24,655 nucleotides of DNA from Nevskia sp035651715 (lineage in GTDB: Bacteria > Pseudomonadota > Gammaproteobacteria > Nevskiales > Nevskiaceae): contig DASRFD010000091.1 of the NCBI GenBank assembly GCA_035651715.1, positions 1 to 24,655 on the forward strand, given 5' to 3'. Shown here piece after piece: positions 1 through 6,922 of the stretch (its first letter is position 1; each line of letters begins with the position of its first letter). The notes beneath the pieces were generated by a model, which saw nothing but the letters and a program-made list of their open reading frames with translations, was not told where the DNA came from and ran no database searches. Made by a program: the position numbers and the translations under genes.

Positions 1-534
1 GACGTGCTGGTCAACAACGCCGGCTTCGGCCTGTTCGGCCGGGACCTGGACCTGCCCTGGGAGCGGGTGCGGCAGATGCTCCAGCTCAACATGCTCAGCC
101 TGACCGAGCTGACCCGCCTGTTCGCGCAGGACATGGTCGGGCGCGGCCAGGGCTACATCATGCAGATCGCCTCCACCGGCGCCTACCAGCCCTCGCCCAC
201 CTATGCCGCCTACGCCGCCACCAAGGCCTACGTGCTCAGCTACGGCGAGGCGCTGAACTACGAGCTGCGCGGCAGCGGCGTGTCCTGCACCGTGATCTCG
301 CCCGGCGTCACCGCCACCGAGTTCCTCCATGTCTCGGGCCAGAAGCCGACCTGGTACCACCGCCTGACCATGATGAGCCCGGCCGCCGTGGCCCGCGCCG
401 GCGTGCGCCGGATGCTGGCGCGGCGGCCCAGCGCGGTGATCGGCTGGATCAACTGGCTGGCCGCGTTCAGCGTGCGCCTGACGCCGCGGCCGCTGGCCGT
501 GGCGATCGGCTATCAGCTGATGAAGAACGACTAG
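1..534 (+). CDS. Short-chain dehydrogenase/reductase, 3' part (5' end outside window)
   Basis: NAD(P)-dependent oxidoreductase of the classical SDR family; the substrate cannot be told. The frame is open from the first base, so the gene begins upstream of the window and the N-terminal GxxxGxG cofactor loop is missing. Numbering from the first visible codon, the NNAG motif is at residues 5-8, the active-site Asn at N30, and the Ser-Tyr-Lys triad at S58, Y71 and K75 (YAAYAATKA context), followed by the SPGVTATEF turn at about residues 100-107 that shapes the cofactor site. The end at a TAG after the sequence MKND is unambiguous. It converges on the anti-sigma gene with 78 bp between them. SDR membership is near certain; the reaction is unknown. 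Confidence 0.93.
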   Translation, partial: DVLVNNAGFGLFGRDLDLPWERVRQMLQLNMLSLTELTRLFAQDMVGRGQGYIMQIASTGAYQPSPTYAAYAATKAYVLSYGEALNYELRGSGVSCTVISPGVTATEFLHVSGQKPTWYHRLTMMSPAAVARAGVRRMLARRPSAVIGWINWLAAFSVRLTPRPLAVAIGYQLMKND

Positions 535-612
535 GCCCTTGGCGCCATGCCTCCTGTCCGCGGCGCGGATCTTCGCCGCCCTCGCGCAATGACGGACCAG
601 GCTGCGCGCACC

Positions 613-1527
613 TCAGCGGACAATGCCCTGCGGCAGTAGCGGCCGCAGGTCCTCCGGCACCTGCGCCTGCGGGCGGCGCGCGACGAAGCAGGCCAGCTCG
701 GCCCGCGCCGCGGCGGCATCGGTCTTCTGCAATTGCCGGATCCGCTCCAGCCACTCCGGCCCGTCCAGCTCCTGTTCCGGCTGCGCCCCCGCCCGCCGCG
801 GCGAGGCGCAGGGATCGGCAGCGGCCTCGGGCATGGCCGGCAGGACCGGCGCCGCGGCGGCCGGGGCGTTGGATGGGGACGCGGCCGGCGCCTCCCGCGG
901 CGGCGCGGGAGACGATGGCGGCGTGGCGGCCAGGCCGGCCTTGTCGCGGGCCGCGGCCGGCGGCGCAGGTTCGGCCGCCGAACCACCGGCCGCATCCGCC
1001 GTCTCCGCCTCGGCGGGCGTGGCCGCCGGCTGCCGCGGCAACGGGAACGGCCGCGGCGCCCGCTGCGACAGATTGGCGGCGGCCGGCGGCGGCGGGGCCG
1101 GCGCTTCGTCCTGCTTCGCCGCCTTCAGCTCGTCTTGGGCCTGGCCTGCGCGCTCGTTTTTGGGCTCGTCCGTGGCGCGGCGCGCGACCGCTGTCGCGGA
1201 CGACGCCTCGGCCGGCGCGCCGGGCGGCGCTACCGCCTCGGTGACCACCGCCGGCGGCGGCGCCTGCCGCTGCAGCGTCAGCCAGCCCAGGCCCACCACC
1301 AGCAGGGCCGAAGCCGCCAGGGCCAGCGGATTGTCCCAGCGCAGCAGGCGCCGGCGCCCGGCACGGTGCAGACCCTTGCGCGCCGTGTCCAGCATTTTCG
1401 CCTCCAGCTGCGGCGGCGCCTGCTCCTGCGCGCCTTCGCGGTACCGGCGCGACAGGTCACTGCGGCGGGCGAGAAATTCCTCCAGCTCGCGGTCCTCGGG
1501 GGGCTCCTTGCGGTCCTGCTCAGTCAT
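613..1527 (-). CDS. Probable anti-sigma factor, single-pass membrane protein
   Basis: A 304-residue protein likely to hold the ECF sigma factor encoded just before it at the inner membrane. Residues 1-65 are charged and presumably cytoplasmic. One hydrophobic segment at about 67-86 (DNPLALAASALLVVGLGWL) would cross the membrane. Residues about 90-240 are a low-complexity Ala/Pro-rich periplasmic stretch. The last 60 residues form a compact region (PEWLERIRQL, then ELACFVARRP and PEDLRPLLPQ) of the kind seen at the C terminus of proteobacterial ECF-linked anti-sigma proteins. The ATG overlaps the last 8 bases of the sigma gene, implying coupled translation. No zinc-binding HxxxCxxC motif is visible, so this is not a ZAS-type anti-sigma. 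The role is inferred from topology and position. Confidence 0.82.
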   Translation of the reverse strand: MTEQDRKEPPEDRELEEFLARRSDLSRRYREGAQEQAPPQLEAKMLDTARKGLHRAGRRRLLRWDNPLALAASALLVVGLGWLTLQRQAPPPAVVTEAVAPPGAPAEASSATAVARRATDEPKNERAGQAQDELKAAKQDEAPAPPPPAAANLSQRAPRPFPLPRQPAATPAEAETADAAGGSAAEPAPPAAARDKAGLAATPPSSPAPPREAPAASPSNAPAAAAPVLPAMPEAAADPCASPRRAGAQPEQELDGPEWLERIRQLQKTDAAAARAELACFVARRPQAQVPEDLRPLLPQGIVR

Positions 1528-2158
1528 CGGCGAGCGCCTCCCGCAGCTTGGAAAGGCCGTAGCGCAGCCGGCTCTTCACCGTTTCGCGCCCCACCCCGCT
1601 CACCTGCGCGATCTCCTCCAGGGTCAGGCCGGCCTCCTCGTGCAGCAGGAAGGCTTCGCGCTGCTCCGCCGGCAGCCCGGCCAGCGCGCGGCGCAGGCGC
1701 TGCGCGCTTTCGCCCTGCAGCAGCCGCGCCTCGGGGCGCTCGTGCTCGGCCGCGGCCGGAATCAGTTCCTCCTCCAGCGGCAGCGGCGCGCGCGGCGCCA
1801 GGCGCAGGTGGTCGATGAGGCGATTGTGCGCCATGCGGTAGAGCCAGGTGCTGAACTTGGCGCGCGGCTCGTAGCCGCCGCGCGCCCGCACCAGCCCGGC
1901 CCACACATCCTGGAACATCTCGGCCGCCGCTTCCGGATGGGCGCAGCCGCGCAGCAGATACCGGTACAGCGGATCCTTGTGCCGGCGGTAGAGCTGCTCG
2001 AACGCCGTCATGTCTCCGCTCCGGTACTGCAGCATCAAGTCTTCGTCGGTCGGCGCCGCGGCCGTGGCCGGCGGCTCCGCCGTGAGGCTTGCTTCCAGTC
2101 CCTGCTCTCCTGTGGGGGCCGCTCCCAGCGTACCCGATACCCGTACAAACGGCGCCAC
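1520..2158 (-). CDS. ECF-subfamily RNA polymerase sigma factor
   Basis: An extracytoplasmic-function sigma-70 factor, expected to direct RNA polymerase to its own operon and a small regulon. Region 2 spans about residues 42-119 (GDMTAFEQLYRRH, FQDVWAGL, FSTWLYRMAHNRLIDHLR), and region 4 about 150-208 (LPAEQREAFLLHEEAGLTLE, then a helix-turn-helix ending TVKSRLRYGL). The start is uncertain. The longest frame uses a GTG at 2158 that lies inside a small hairpin at the end of sir2. The region-2 homology needs at least the TDEDLM segment, while the nearest conventional starts are TTG 2038 and ATG 2035, both without a good Shine-Dalgarno. An AGGAG sits 8 bases before a CTG at about 2098, which could be a non-standard start. 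The gene follows sir2 on the same strand and overlaps the anti-sigma gene. Confidence 0.9.
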   Translation of the reverse strand: MAPFVRVSGTLGAAPTGEQGLEASLTAEPPATAAAPTDEDLMLQYRSGDMTAFEQLYRRHKDPLYRYLLRGCAHPEAAAEMFQDVWAGLVRARGGYEPRAKFSTWLYRMAHNRLIDHLRLAPRAPLPLEEELIPAAAEHERPEARLLQGESAQRLRRALAGLPAEQREAFLLHEEAGLTLEEIAQVSGVGRETVKSRLRYGLSKLREALADD

Positions 2159-2172
2159 CCCGCGAACGGGGT
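2157..2172 (-). terminator. Small perfect hairpin between sir2 and the sigma gene
   Basis: On the minus strand ACCCCG-TTCG-CGGGGT forms a 6-bp perfect stem with a UUCG-type tetraloop, beginning on the last base of the sir2 stop codon. No U-run follows directly (GGCGCCGTTTGT comes next). It could be a weak terminator or an RNA-stabilising 3' end that separates paiB-sir2 from sigma/anti-sigma expression. It also covers the GTG at 2158, which makes that GTG a poor translation start. Confidence 0.35.
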
Positions 2173-2942
2173 CAAGCCCCGGCGCGGAGCAGCCCGCGCA
2201 GCTGCTGCAGCGCCGTGGCGGCGCGCTCGCGGATACGGTGGCGCACCAGGTGCGACACCTCGCTGCCGCCGGGATTGATCTCGGCGGTGGGCAGGCCGCG
2301 CCGCGCCGCCGCGATCACCGGCTGGGCGATGTAGGGAAACACGCTGGTGGTGCCGATGCTGAGCACCAGGTCCACGCCGTCCTCGATCACCGCCCACAGC
2401 CGCTCCAGCTCGGCCCGCGGCAGGGCCTCGCCGAACAGCACCACGCGCGGCCGCATCATCCCGGCGCAGCGGGGACAGGCCGGCGGGATGCCCAGCGCCG
2501 CGTAGTCGTCCACCTCGGTCTCGTAGGGGCAGAAGCCGCACTGCAGGCGGTGCAGGTTGCCGTGGATCTCGATCAGGTCGGCGCTGCCGGCGCGGCGGTG
2601 GAAGCCGTCGACGTTCTGCGTCAGCACCGTGAACTGCTCGTAGGCCGGCGCCAGCTCGGCCAGCACGCGGTGGCCGGCGTTGGGCTCGCGGCCGCGGCAG
2701 GCGCGCTCGATCTCGCCCAGGTATTTCCAGCACAGCTCCGGCCGCAGCCGCATCATCTCGCCGGACAGGGCGTCCTCGATCGTCACGCCGTCGCCGGTGG
2801 GACCGCTGTCGTACAGGCCGCCGACGCCGCGGTAGGTCGGCAGGCCGGAATCGGCCGACATGCCGGCGCCGGTGATGACCAGGACGCGGCGGGCGCGGCG
2901 CAGGTCCGCCGCCAGGGCCCGCAGCGGCGCGTATTCCGTCAC
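2172..2942 (-). CDS. SIR2-family NAD-dependent protein deacylase (sirtuin)
   Basis: A 256-residue sirtuin that would remove acyl groups from protein lysines with NAD+ consumption. Visible motifs: GAGMSADSGLPTYRG at 25-39 (NAD binding), TQNVDGFH at 108-115, catalytic His in IEIHGN (H127), a four-cysteine zinc site at C135, C138, C156 and C159, and RPRVVLFGE followed by IGTTSVFPYIA. The length matches bacterial sirtuins. The start is taken as the GTG at 2942 because its first bases form a GTGA overlap with the paiB stop codon and the protein then begins just before the Rossmann core. The longer open frame upstream is only the shadow of paiB. Acyl specificity (acetyl versus succinyl) is not readable here. 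The tight coupling to a PaiB-like protein suggests joint production. Confidence 0.94.
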   Translation of the reverse strand: MTEYAPLRALAADLRRARRVLVITGAGMSADSGLPTYRGVGGLYDSGPTGDGVTIEDALSGEMMRLRPELCWKYLGEIERACRGREPNAGHRVLAELAPAYEQFTVLTQNVDGFHRRAGSADLIEIHGNLHRLQCGFCPYETEVDDYAALGIPPACPRCAGMMRPRVVLFGEALPRAELERLWAVIEDGVDLVLSIGTTSVFPYIAQPVIAAARRGLPTAEINPGGSEVSHLVRHRIRERAATALQQLRGLLRAGA

Positions 2943-3556
2943 GGCGCCGGATCGAGCGCGCGCATCAGCGCGGCGGTCTCGCGCGCCGCGCCGTCGGCAT
3001 GGCCGGCCAGCGCCCCGGCGATGGCGCGGCGCTCCTCCGGCGTGCGGTCCTGGCTCAGCTTCCAGCGCGCTTCCAGGCGCGTCACCTCGATCTCGAAGGC
3101 GACGATGCCCTTGAGCTTGAGCGTGAGGAAGTCCTCCGGCAGCTGCTCCATCCGCGCCAGGTACGGCGGGTCGGTGACGGCGACCAGCTCGCGCAGGATG
3201 CGCAGCCTGTCCTCGCGGCTGTCGCGCAGGCGCAGCCGGCCGGCGGCGTGCACGGCCGCATAGTTCCAGGTCGGCACGCTGGGCTGGTGCTGGTACAGGC
3301 TGGGCGAGACGTAGGCATGCGGGCCCTGGAAGATCGCCAGCACCTCGGCGCCGTCGGCGAACTCCCGCCACTGCGGGTTGGCCCGCGCCTGGTGGCCGAG
3401 CAGGCGCACCGCCCCGCCCTCCTCGCCGACCACCAGCGGCAGATGGGTCGCCTGCAGGCCGGCGCCGGCCGAGACCAGCGCGGCAAAGCTATACTGGCGC
3501 ATGAACGCCAGCTGCTTCGCGCGCTCGTCCATGCGGTTGTGGGACGGCACGTACAT
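2939..3556 (-). CDS. PaiB-like FMN-binding negative transcriptional regulator family protein
   Basis: A 205-residue member of the PaiB/FMN-binding split-barrel family, named from Bacillus PaiB, a repressor of protease and sporulation genes. Its biochemical role in proteobacteria is not settled. Family hallmarks: the start MYVPSHN, then THLPLVV near 35-42, the GHQARANPQW segment near 52-61, AYVSPSLY and VPTWNYAAVHAAGRLRL in the middle, and late FLTLKLKGIVAFEIEVTRLE. The ATG at 3556 is preferred over a TTG two codons upstream because a strong GGAGGA lies 7 bases before it (plus-strand TCCTCC at 3564-3569). The stop overlaps the sir2 GTG. It diverges from the TetR gene with only 39 bp between the start codons. 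Family assignment is confident; function is not. Confidence 0.9.
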   Translation of the reverse strand: MYVPSHNRMDERAKQLAFMRQYSFAALVSAGAGLQATHLPLVVGEEGGAVRLLGHQARANPQWREFADGAEVLAIFQGPHAYVSPSLYQHQPSVPTWNYAAVHAAGRLRLRDSREDRLRILRELVAVTDPPYLARMEQLPEDFLTLKLKGIVAFEIEVTRLEARWKLSQDRTPEERRAIAGALAGHADGAARETAALMRALDPAP

Positions 3557-3595
3557 CCGCAATTCCTCCGTTTGACGGCACCATCATCATCGCAA

Positions 3596-4219
3596 ATGGC
3601 GCGCAAGCCCGCCCACCAGCAGGTCGACACCCTCAAGCTGATCCAGGACCACGCCTTCGAGCTGTTCGCGCGCTACGGCTACGACGGCGTTTCGATCGGC
3701 GACATCGCCAGCGTCACCGGCCTGTCCAAGGGCGCGCTGTACTGGCACTACGCCGGCAAGGAAGCGCTGTATCTGGAGTGCCTGCGGCGCCTGCACGCCC
3801 TGTTCGACCAGTACATCTTCGAACCCATCGCCGCCGAGCGCGACGGCGCCAAGGCGGTCCTCGCCCTGTTCCACGGCCTGGAGCGTCTGCTCAACGACCC
3901 GCGCGTCGCCAACGGCGTGGCCGGCTACTGGCTGGTGACGTCCAGTCCCGAGACGGCGGCGCTGTCGGATGCGCAGCGCGCCTTCGAGCAGCGCTCGTGG
4001 AAGGTGATCGAGGGAGCCCTGCGGCGCGGCGTCGAGCAGGGCCAGTTCGACCTCGCCGGCGACCTGGAGGAGTTCGCCCGCGCCGTCATGTCCCTGGGCG
4101 AGGCGGTGATCCTGCCGCTGCGCCACCAGACGCCGGACGAGGTGCGCCGCATCCTCGGCGTGCTGGCGCGCACCCTGTTCCGGGCTTACGCCAAGACCGC
4201 GCCGCTGCCCAGGCTGTAG
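3596..4219 (+). CDS. TetR/AcrR-family transcriptional regulator
   Basis: A 207-residue one-component repressor. The DNA-binding domain is at about residues 12-58: AFELFARYGYDGVSIGDIAS, then the recognition helix TGLSKGALYWHYAGKEAL, a textbook TetR helix-turn-helix. The remainder is an all-helical ligand-binding and dimer domain with no recognisable ligand signature. The ATG at 3596 is chosen because MARKPAHQQ is a typical TetR lead-in; there is no Shine-Dalgarno before it, so the message may be leaderless or start elsewhere. The divergent paiB gene is the obvious candidate target. The TAG stop codon coincides with the left end of a palindromic repeat (4216-4282), so the 3' end of this gene may have been set by that insertion. 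Confidence 0.92.
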   Translation: MARKPAHQQVDTLKLIQDHAFELFARYGYDGVSIGDIASVTGLSKGALYWHYAGKEALYLECLRRLHALFDQYIFEPIAAERDGAKAVLALFHGLERLLNDPRVANGVAGYWLVTSSPETAALSDAQRAFEQRSWKVIEGALRRGVEQGQFDLAGDLEEFARAVMSLGEAVILPLRHQTPDEVRRILGVLARTLFRAYAKTAPLPRL

Positions 4220-4282
4220 GGGCCGATTAACGCGATATCGATCATCGATCGCCGCGATCGATACCGCGTTAACAGGCCCTAG
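4216..4282. repeat. Short palindromic repeat, mini version of the 17623-17800 element
   Basis: A 67-bp inverted repeat filling most of the gap between the convergent TetR and TPR genes. The left arm begins TAGGGGCCGATTAACGCG; the right arm, read in reverse, begins CTAGGGCCTGTTAACGCG. Both arms continue into ATATCGATC/GTATCGATC. The right end shares CTAGGGCCTGTT and the TATCGATCG block with the longer element at 17623-17800. There is no coding capacity. TA or TAG borders at both ends look like a duplicated target. It can fold into a long hairpin and might also act as a bidirectional transcription stop, though no U-run is present. Confidence 0.7.
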
Positions 4283-4313
4283 CAGGCCGCATCGCCGTCA
4301 GCCCGCCGGCCGC

Positions 4314-6347
4314 TCAGGGCGCAGCCGCATCCCCCGCCAGCGCGGCAAAGCGCGGATCGCCGCGCACGCCGTCCCACACCGGGTCCTGCCGCAGCAGCGC
4401 CGGCGTCAGCGGGGCGCTGTAGATATTGCTGTAGTACGTCGCGCGCAGCAGGTCCGGCAGGGCCGCGACGACCGCGTCGGCATCGCCGCGCAAGGCGGCG
4501 GCGCGGGCCAGGGCCTCGCGCGCGGCCGGGGCGAACAGGCCGCCGGAAGTGGCGGCGGCGGCGACGGCGGGGCAGTCCTTGCCGGCCGCGGCCTGACCGG
4601 CGCCGCCGGCGTCGAACAGGCACAGCAGGGCGTCGCGGTAGAGCCGGGCGTCGGGCGACTCCGCCGTGGAGAAGCGCGACAGGTAGCCGCGCCCGTCGGC
4701 GAAGGCCTGGCGCGCCGCGGCGGCGTCGCCGGCGGCGCGCAGCGCCACCCCGAGCAGGTAGTAGTAGTCGGCGGCGCCGATGCCGACGGCGGCCAGGTCC
4801 TGCGCCAGGGCCCGCCGCAGCAGCGCCACCGCTTCCGGGTGATGGCGCTGGTACAGCAGCTGCAGCACCTGGTACTCGAATATGGCGGAGTCCTCCGGAC
4901 GCTCGGCCAGCGGCTCGAGCAGGCGCTGCGCCTGCCCCAGCTGGCCTTCCGCCTGGTAGGTGAACACCTGCAGGCCCAGCAGGGCATGATCGTCCGGAAT
5001 CACGTTGAGCGCCTGGTCGGCCACGGCATGCGCCTGCTCGAAGCGGCGCAGCTCCACCAGCGTCAGGGCGTAGTCCCCCAGCAGGCCGGTGTTGAGCGGG
5101 TCCAGCAGAGTGGCCTGGCGCATGTAGTCCGCGGCCTTTTCCAGCATGCCGCGGCGGCGCTCGACGTCGCCGATCGCCAGGAGCACCGAGGGGTCTCCGG
5201 GCAGGGCCAGCCGCGCCCGCTCGAAAGCGCCCTGGGCGGCGTCCAGGTCGCTCCGGCACAGGTACAGGTAGTAACCCTGCGCGCGGTGGGCGAGGCCGAG
5301 CCCGGGGGCGAGCCGCAGGGCGGTGGCCGCTTCCTCGCCGGCCTTGTCGCACAGCCCGGGGGTGGCCACCACCTGGTAGGCGATGCCGGCATCGACCTGG
5401 GCCAGCAAGGCCCAGGCCGTGGCAAAGCCAGGGTCCAGCTGCACCGCGCGACGCAGGAAATCGGCGGCTCCCTGCAGGTTGGCCGATCCGGACGAGCGCC
5501 GGTACAGCGCCTTGGCGCGCAGGTACTGGTCGTAGGCCTGGGCGTTCACCGTCGGCGCGGCGTCCAGCTCGCGCCGCTCGGCGCCGCTGAGCGCCGCCTT
5601 GAGCGAGCCGGCGATGGCCTTGGCGACCTCGCTTTCCACGCCGAAGATATCGGTCAGCTTGCGGTCGTAGGTCTCGGACCACAGGTTGAGGTTGCTGGCG
5701 GCGCGGACCAGCTGCACGTTGATGCGCACCTCGTCGCCGTGCCTTTGCACGCTCCCTTCGAGGATGTTGTCCACTCCCAGGTCGTGGGCGATCCTGGGCA
5801 GGTCGGCGGGCGCGCTCGCATAGCGGGCGGTGGAGTTGCGGGCGATCACCCGCAGGGCGCCGATCTGCGTCAGCCGGGTCAGGATCTCGTCCTGTACGCC
5901 CTCGGCAAAGTAGGCGTTGTCGGCGTCGGCGCTCAGGTTGCGGAACGGCAGCACCGCGATCGATGCGTCGGCGGCCGCCGCCGGGTCGGCGTGGCGCGAC
6001 ACCAGGGCCGTGGCGATGCCCACCGCCAGCGCGACGCCGCTGGCGCAAAGCACGGCCACGCGGAAGGCGCGTCCGCGCCAGATGCTGCCGCGCGCGGCGC
6101 CGTCCTGGCCGGGCTCCACCTCCCGCCTGAAGCCGGCCGGCGTCAGCTCATAGAACCAGGAAATGACCAGGGCGAAGGGGAAGCCGACGACCACCGCGAT
6201 CACCACCACCCGCACCGCCCAGTTCGGGATGTCGAAGAAGGGGAATACCTGGGTGGCGATCTGGACCAGCAGCCAGGCCGCCGCGGCATAGAACGCAGCG
6301 GCGCGCAACACGTTGCGGCGCTTCAGTTCCTCGACGAGCCCGTTCAT
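4314..6347 (-). CDS. Membrane-anchored protein with TolB-N/FlgO-like domain and tetratricopeptide repeats
   Basis: A 677-residue protein of a common but poorly understood proteobacterial type. It starts with the characteristic FEELKRRNV-like lead (VEELKRRNVLRAAAFY). Membrane segments are at about 17-38 and 45-68 (the second ending WFYELTPAGFRREVE) and a third at about 93-117. Residues 128-230 form the domain often annotated TolB-like/adenylate-cyclase-associated (SIAVLPFRNLSADADN, YFAEGVQDEILTRL, IARNSTARYA, VDNILEGSVQR). From about 250 to the end there are degenerate TPR helices (AYDQYLRAKALY, FLRRAVQLDPGFATAWALL, YMRQATLLDPLNTGLLGDYA). The usual cyclase or winged-helix N-terminal domain is absent. 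It is probably a scaffold or sensor with its TPR part in the periplasm (topology inferred). It lies 143 bp downstream of the small exported-protein gene on the same strand. Confidence 0.85.
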   Translation of the reverse strand: MNGLVEELKRRNVLRAAAFYAAAAWLLVQIATQVFPFFDIPNWAVRVVVIAVVVGFPFALVISWFYELTPAGFRREVEPGQDGAARGSIWRGRAFRVAVLCASGVALAVGIATALVSRHADPAAAADASIAVLPFRNLSADADNAYFAEGVQDEILTRLTQIGALRVIARNSTARYASAPADLPRIAHDLGVDNILEGSVQRHGDEVRINVQLVRAASNLNLWSETYDRKLTDIFGVESEVAKAIAGSLKAALSGAERRELDAAPTVNAQAYDQYLRAKALYRRSSGSANLQGAADFLRRAVQLDPGFATAWALLAQVDAGIAYQVVATPGLCDKAGEEAATALRLAPGLGLAHRAQGYYLYLCRSDLDAAQGAFERARLALPGDPSVLLAIGDVERRRGMLEKAADYMRQATLLDPLNTGLLGDYALTLVELRRFEQAHAVADQALNVIPDDHALLGLQVFTYQAEGQLGQAQRLLEPLAERPEDSAIFEYQVLQLLYQRHHPEAVALLRRALAQDLAAVGIGAADYYYLLGVALRAAGDAAAARQAFADGRGYLSRFSTAESPDARLYRDALLCLFDAGGAGQAAAGKDCPAVAAAATSGGLFAPAAREALARAAALRGDADAVVAALPDLLRATYYSNIYSAPLTPALLRQDPVWDGVRGDPRFAALAGDAAAP

Positions 6348-6398
6348 GATTCGCAGCTACATCCGCTGTCCGGCCGGCGCGGGCGCCGGGTACCCGAA

Positions 6399-6472
6399 GC
6401 CGCCGGCGAAATGCCGGCGGCACGGCTCCGCTGCGGCGCGGCGGCGGCCCGTGCAGGGACCGCCGCCGCGCC
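6399..6472 (-). terminator. Two tandem GC-rich hairpins between the small exported-protein gene and the TPR gene
   Basis: Two perfect stems lie in the 143-bp gap. One is a 13-bp stem GGCGCGGCGGCGG (6435-6447) pairing with 6460-6472 across a 12-base loop. The other is a 9-bp stem GCCGCCGGC (6399-6407) pairing with 6413-6421 across the loop GAAAT. Read on the minus strand they follow the stop codon of the small gene by about 18 bases. No U-run follows, so intrinsic termination would be atypical; transcript end protection or attenuation into the TPR gene is equally possible. Confidence 0.45.
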
Positions 6473-6490
6473 GATTCACCGCTGCCGCGA

Positions 6491-6745
6491 TTACTTGGCG
6501 GTGGGAGCGGAGGTGGTGGTGGTGCCGCCGCCGGGAGCCGGATTGCCGACCGGCTGCGGCTCGGCCATGGTGTCCTTGCCCGTGGTCTTCTTGTGCTTGT
6601 GGTGGGACTTCATGTGATGCGTCTTGGCCGGAGCCGCGGGAGCGGCGGCCGGGGCGGCTGCGGGAGCGGCAGCGGGCGCGTCGACGGCGATGGCGGGCAA
6701 TGCGGCGAAAAGCAGCGAGGCGAGCAGGATGCGCGGGGCGGACAT
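6491..6745 (-). CDS. Small exported Ala/Pro- and His/Lys-rich protein, unknown function
   Basis: An 84-residue protein. Residues 1-20 (MSAPRILLASLLFAALPAIA) are a signal peptide with probable cleavage after AIA. Residues 22-41 are AAAP repeats. Residues 42-58 are a basic His-rich patch (THHMKSHHKHKKTTGKD), and the tail is Gly/Thr-rich. The composition resembles that of periplasmic acid-shock (Asr-type) proteins, but no alignment was possible, so this is a resemblance only; metal binding by the His patch is also conceivable. A GGGAGA Shine-Dalgarno lies 6 bases before the ATG. It diverges from the RND exporter gene and is followed by tandem hairpins. The presence of a signal peptide, a good ribosome site and low-complexity repeats typical of secreted proteins supports a real gene. 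Confidence 0.75.
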   Translation of the reverse strand: MSAPRILLASLLFAALPAIAVDAPAAAPAAAPAAAPAAPAKTHHMKSHHKHKKTTGKDTMAEPQPVGNPAPGGGTTTTSAPTAK

Positions 6746-6789
6746 GTTGGATCTCCCTTTTCTTGAGTCCCGGGACCGGGACCGCCTTC

Positions 6790-6798
6790 AGGATAGCA
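6790..6798 (-). promoter_or_regulatory. Candidate extended -10 promoter for the small exported-protein gene
   Basis: On the minus strand TGCTATCCT is an extended -10 (TG-N-TATCCT) about 45 bases upstream of the ATG at 6745. No good -35 is seen 17 bases further up. A perfect 10-bp palindrome GTCCCGGGAC (6767-6776) lies between this element and the ribosome site, in the expected 5' leader. Confidence 0.3.
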
Positions 6799-6843
6799 AA
6801 CCGGCGGTACCGCATCGGGCACCGGGCCAAAAAGTGCGGGCAG

Positions 6844-6872
6844 TTGCCGGATTGAACAAAAACGTCTTTACT
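6844..6872 (+). promoter_or_regulatory. Candidate promoter for the RND-DUF1329 pair
   Basis: TTGCCG (6844-6849) and TTTACT (6867-6872) are separated by 17 bp, each matching the sigma-70 consensus at four of six positions. They lie 50 bp upstream of the RND start in a locally AT-richer stretch (ATTGAACAAAAACGTC) that stands out from the surrounding GC-rich DNA. GGAGGA at 6906-6911 precedes the ATG by 11 bases. Confidence 0.35.
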
Positions 6873-6922
6873 GGCGACTAACCACCGACAATTGAAAGAA
6901 ATTCCGGAGGAACGCGGCGCGC

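Noticed and set aside
623..2278. A 551-codon plus-strand open frame opposite sigma/anti-sigma
   Set aside because: The sequence is low-complexity Ala/Arg/Ser without motifs, whereas the minus strand encodes clear sigma region 2 and 4 motifs.
2943..3371. N-terminal extension of the sirtuin frame
   Set aside because: The 143 additional codons are an out-of-frame reading of the PaiB-like gene; the GTG at 2942 gives the normal sirtuin start.
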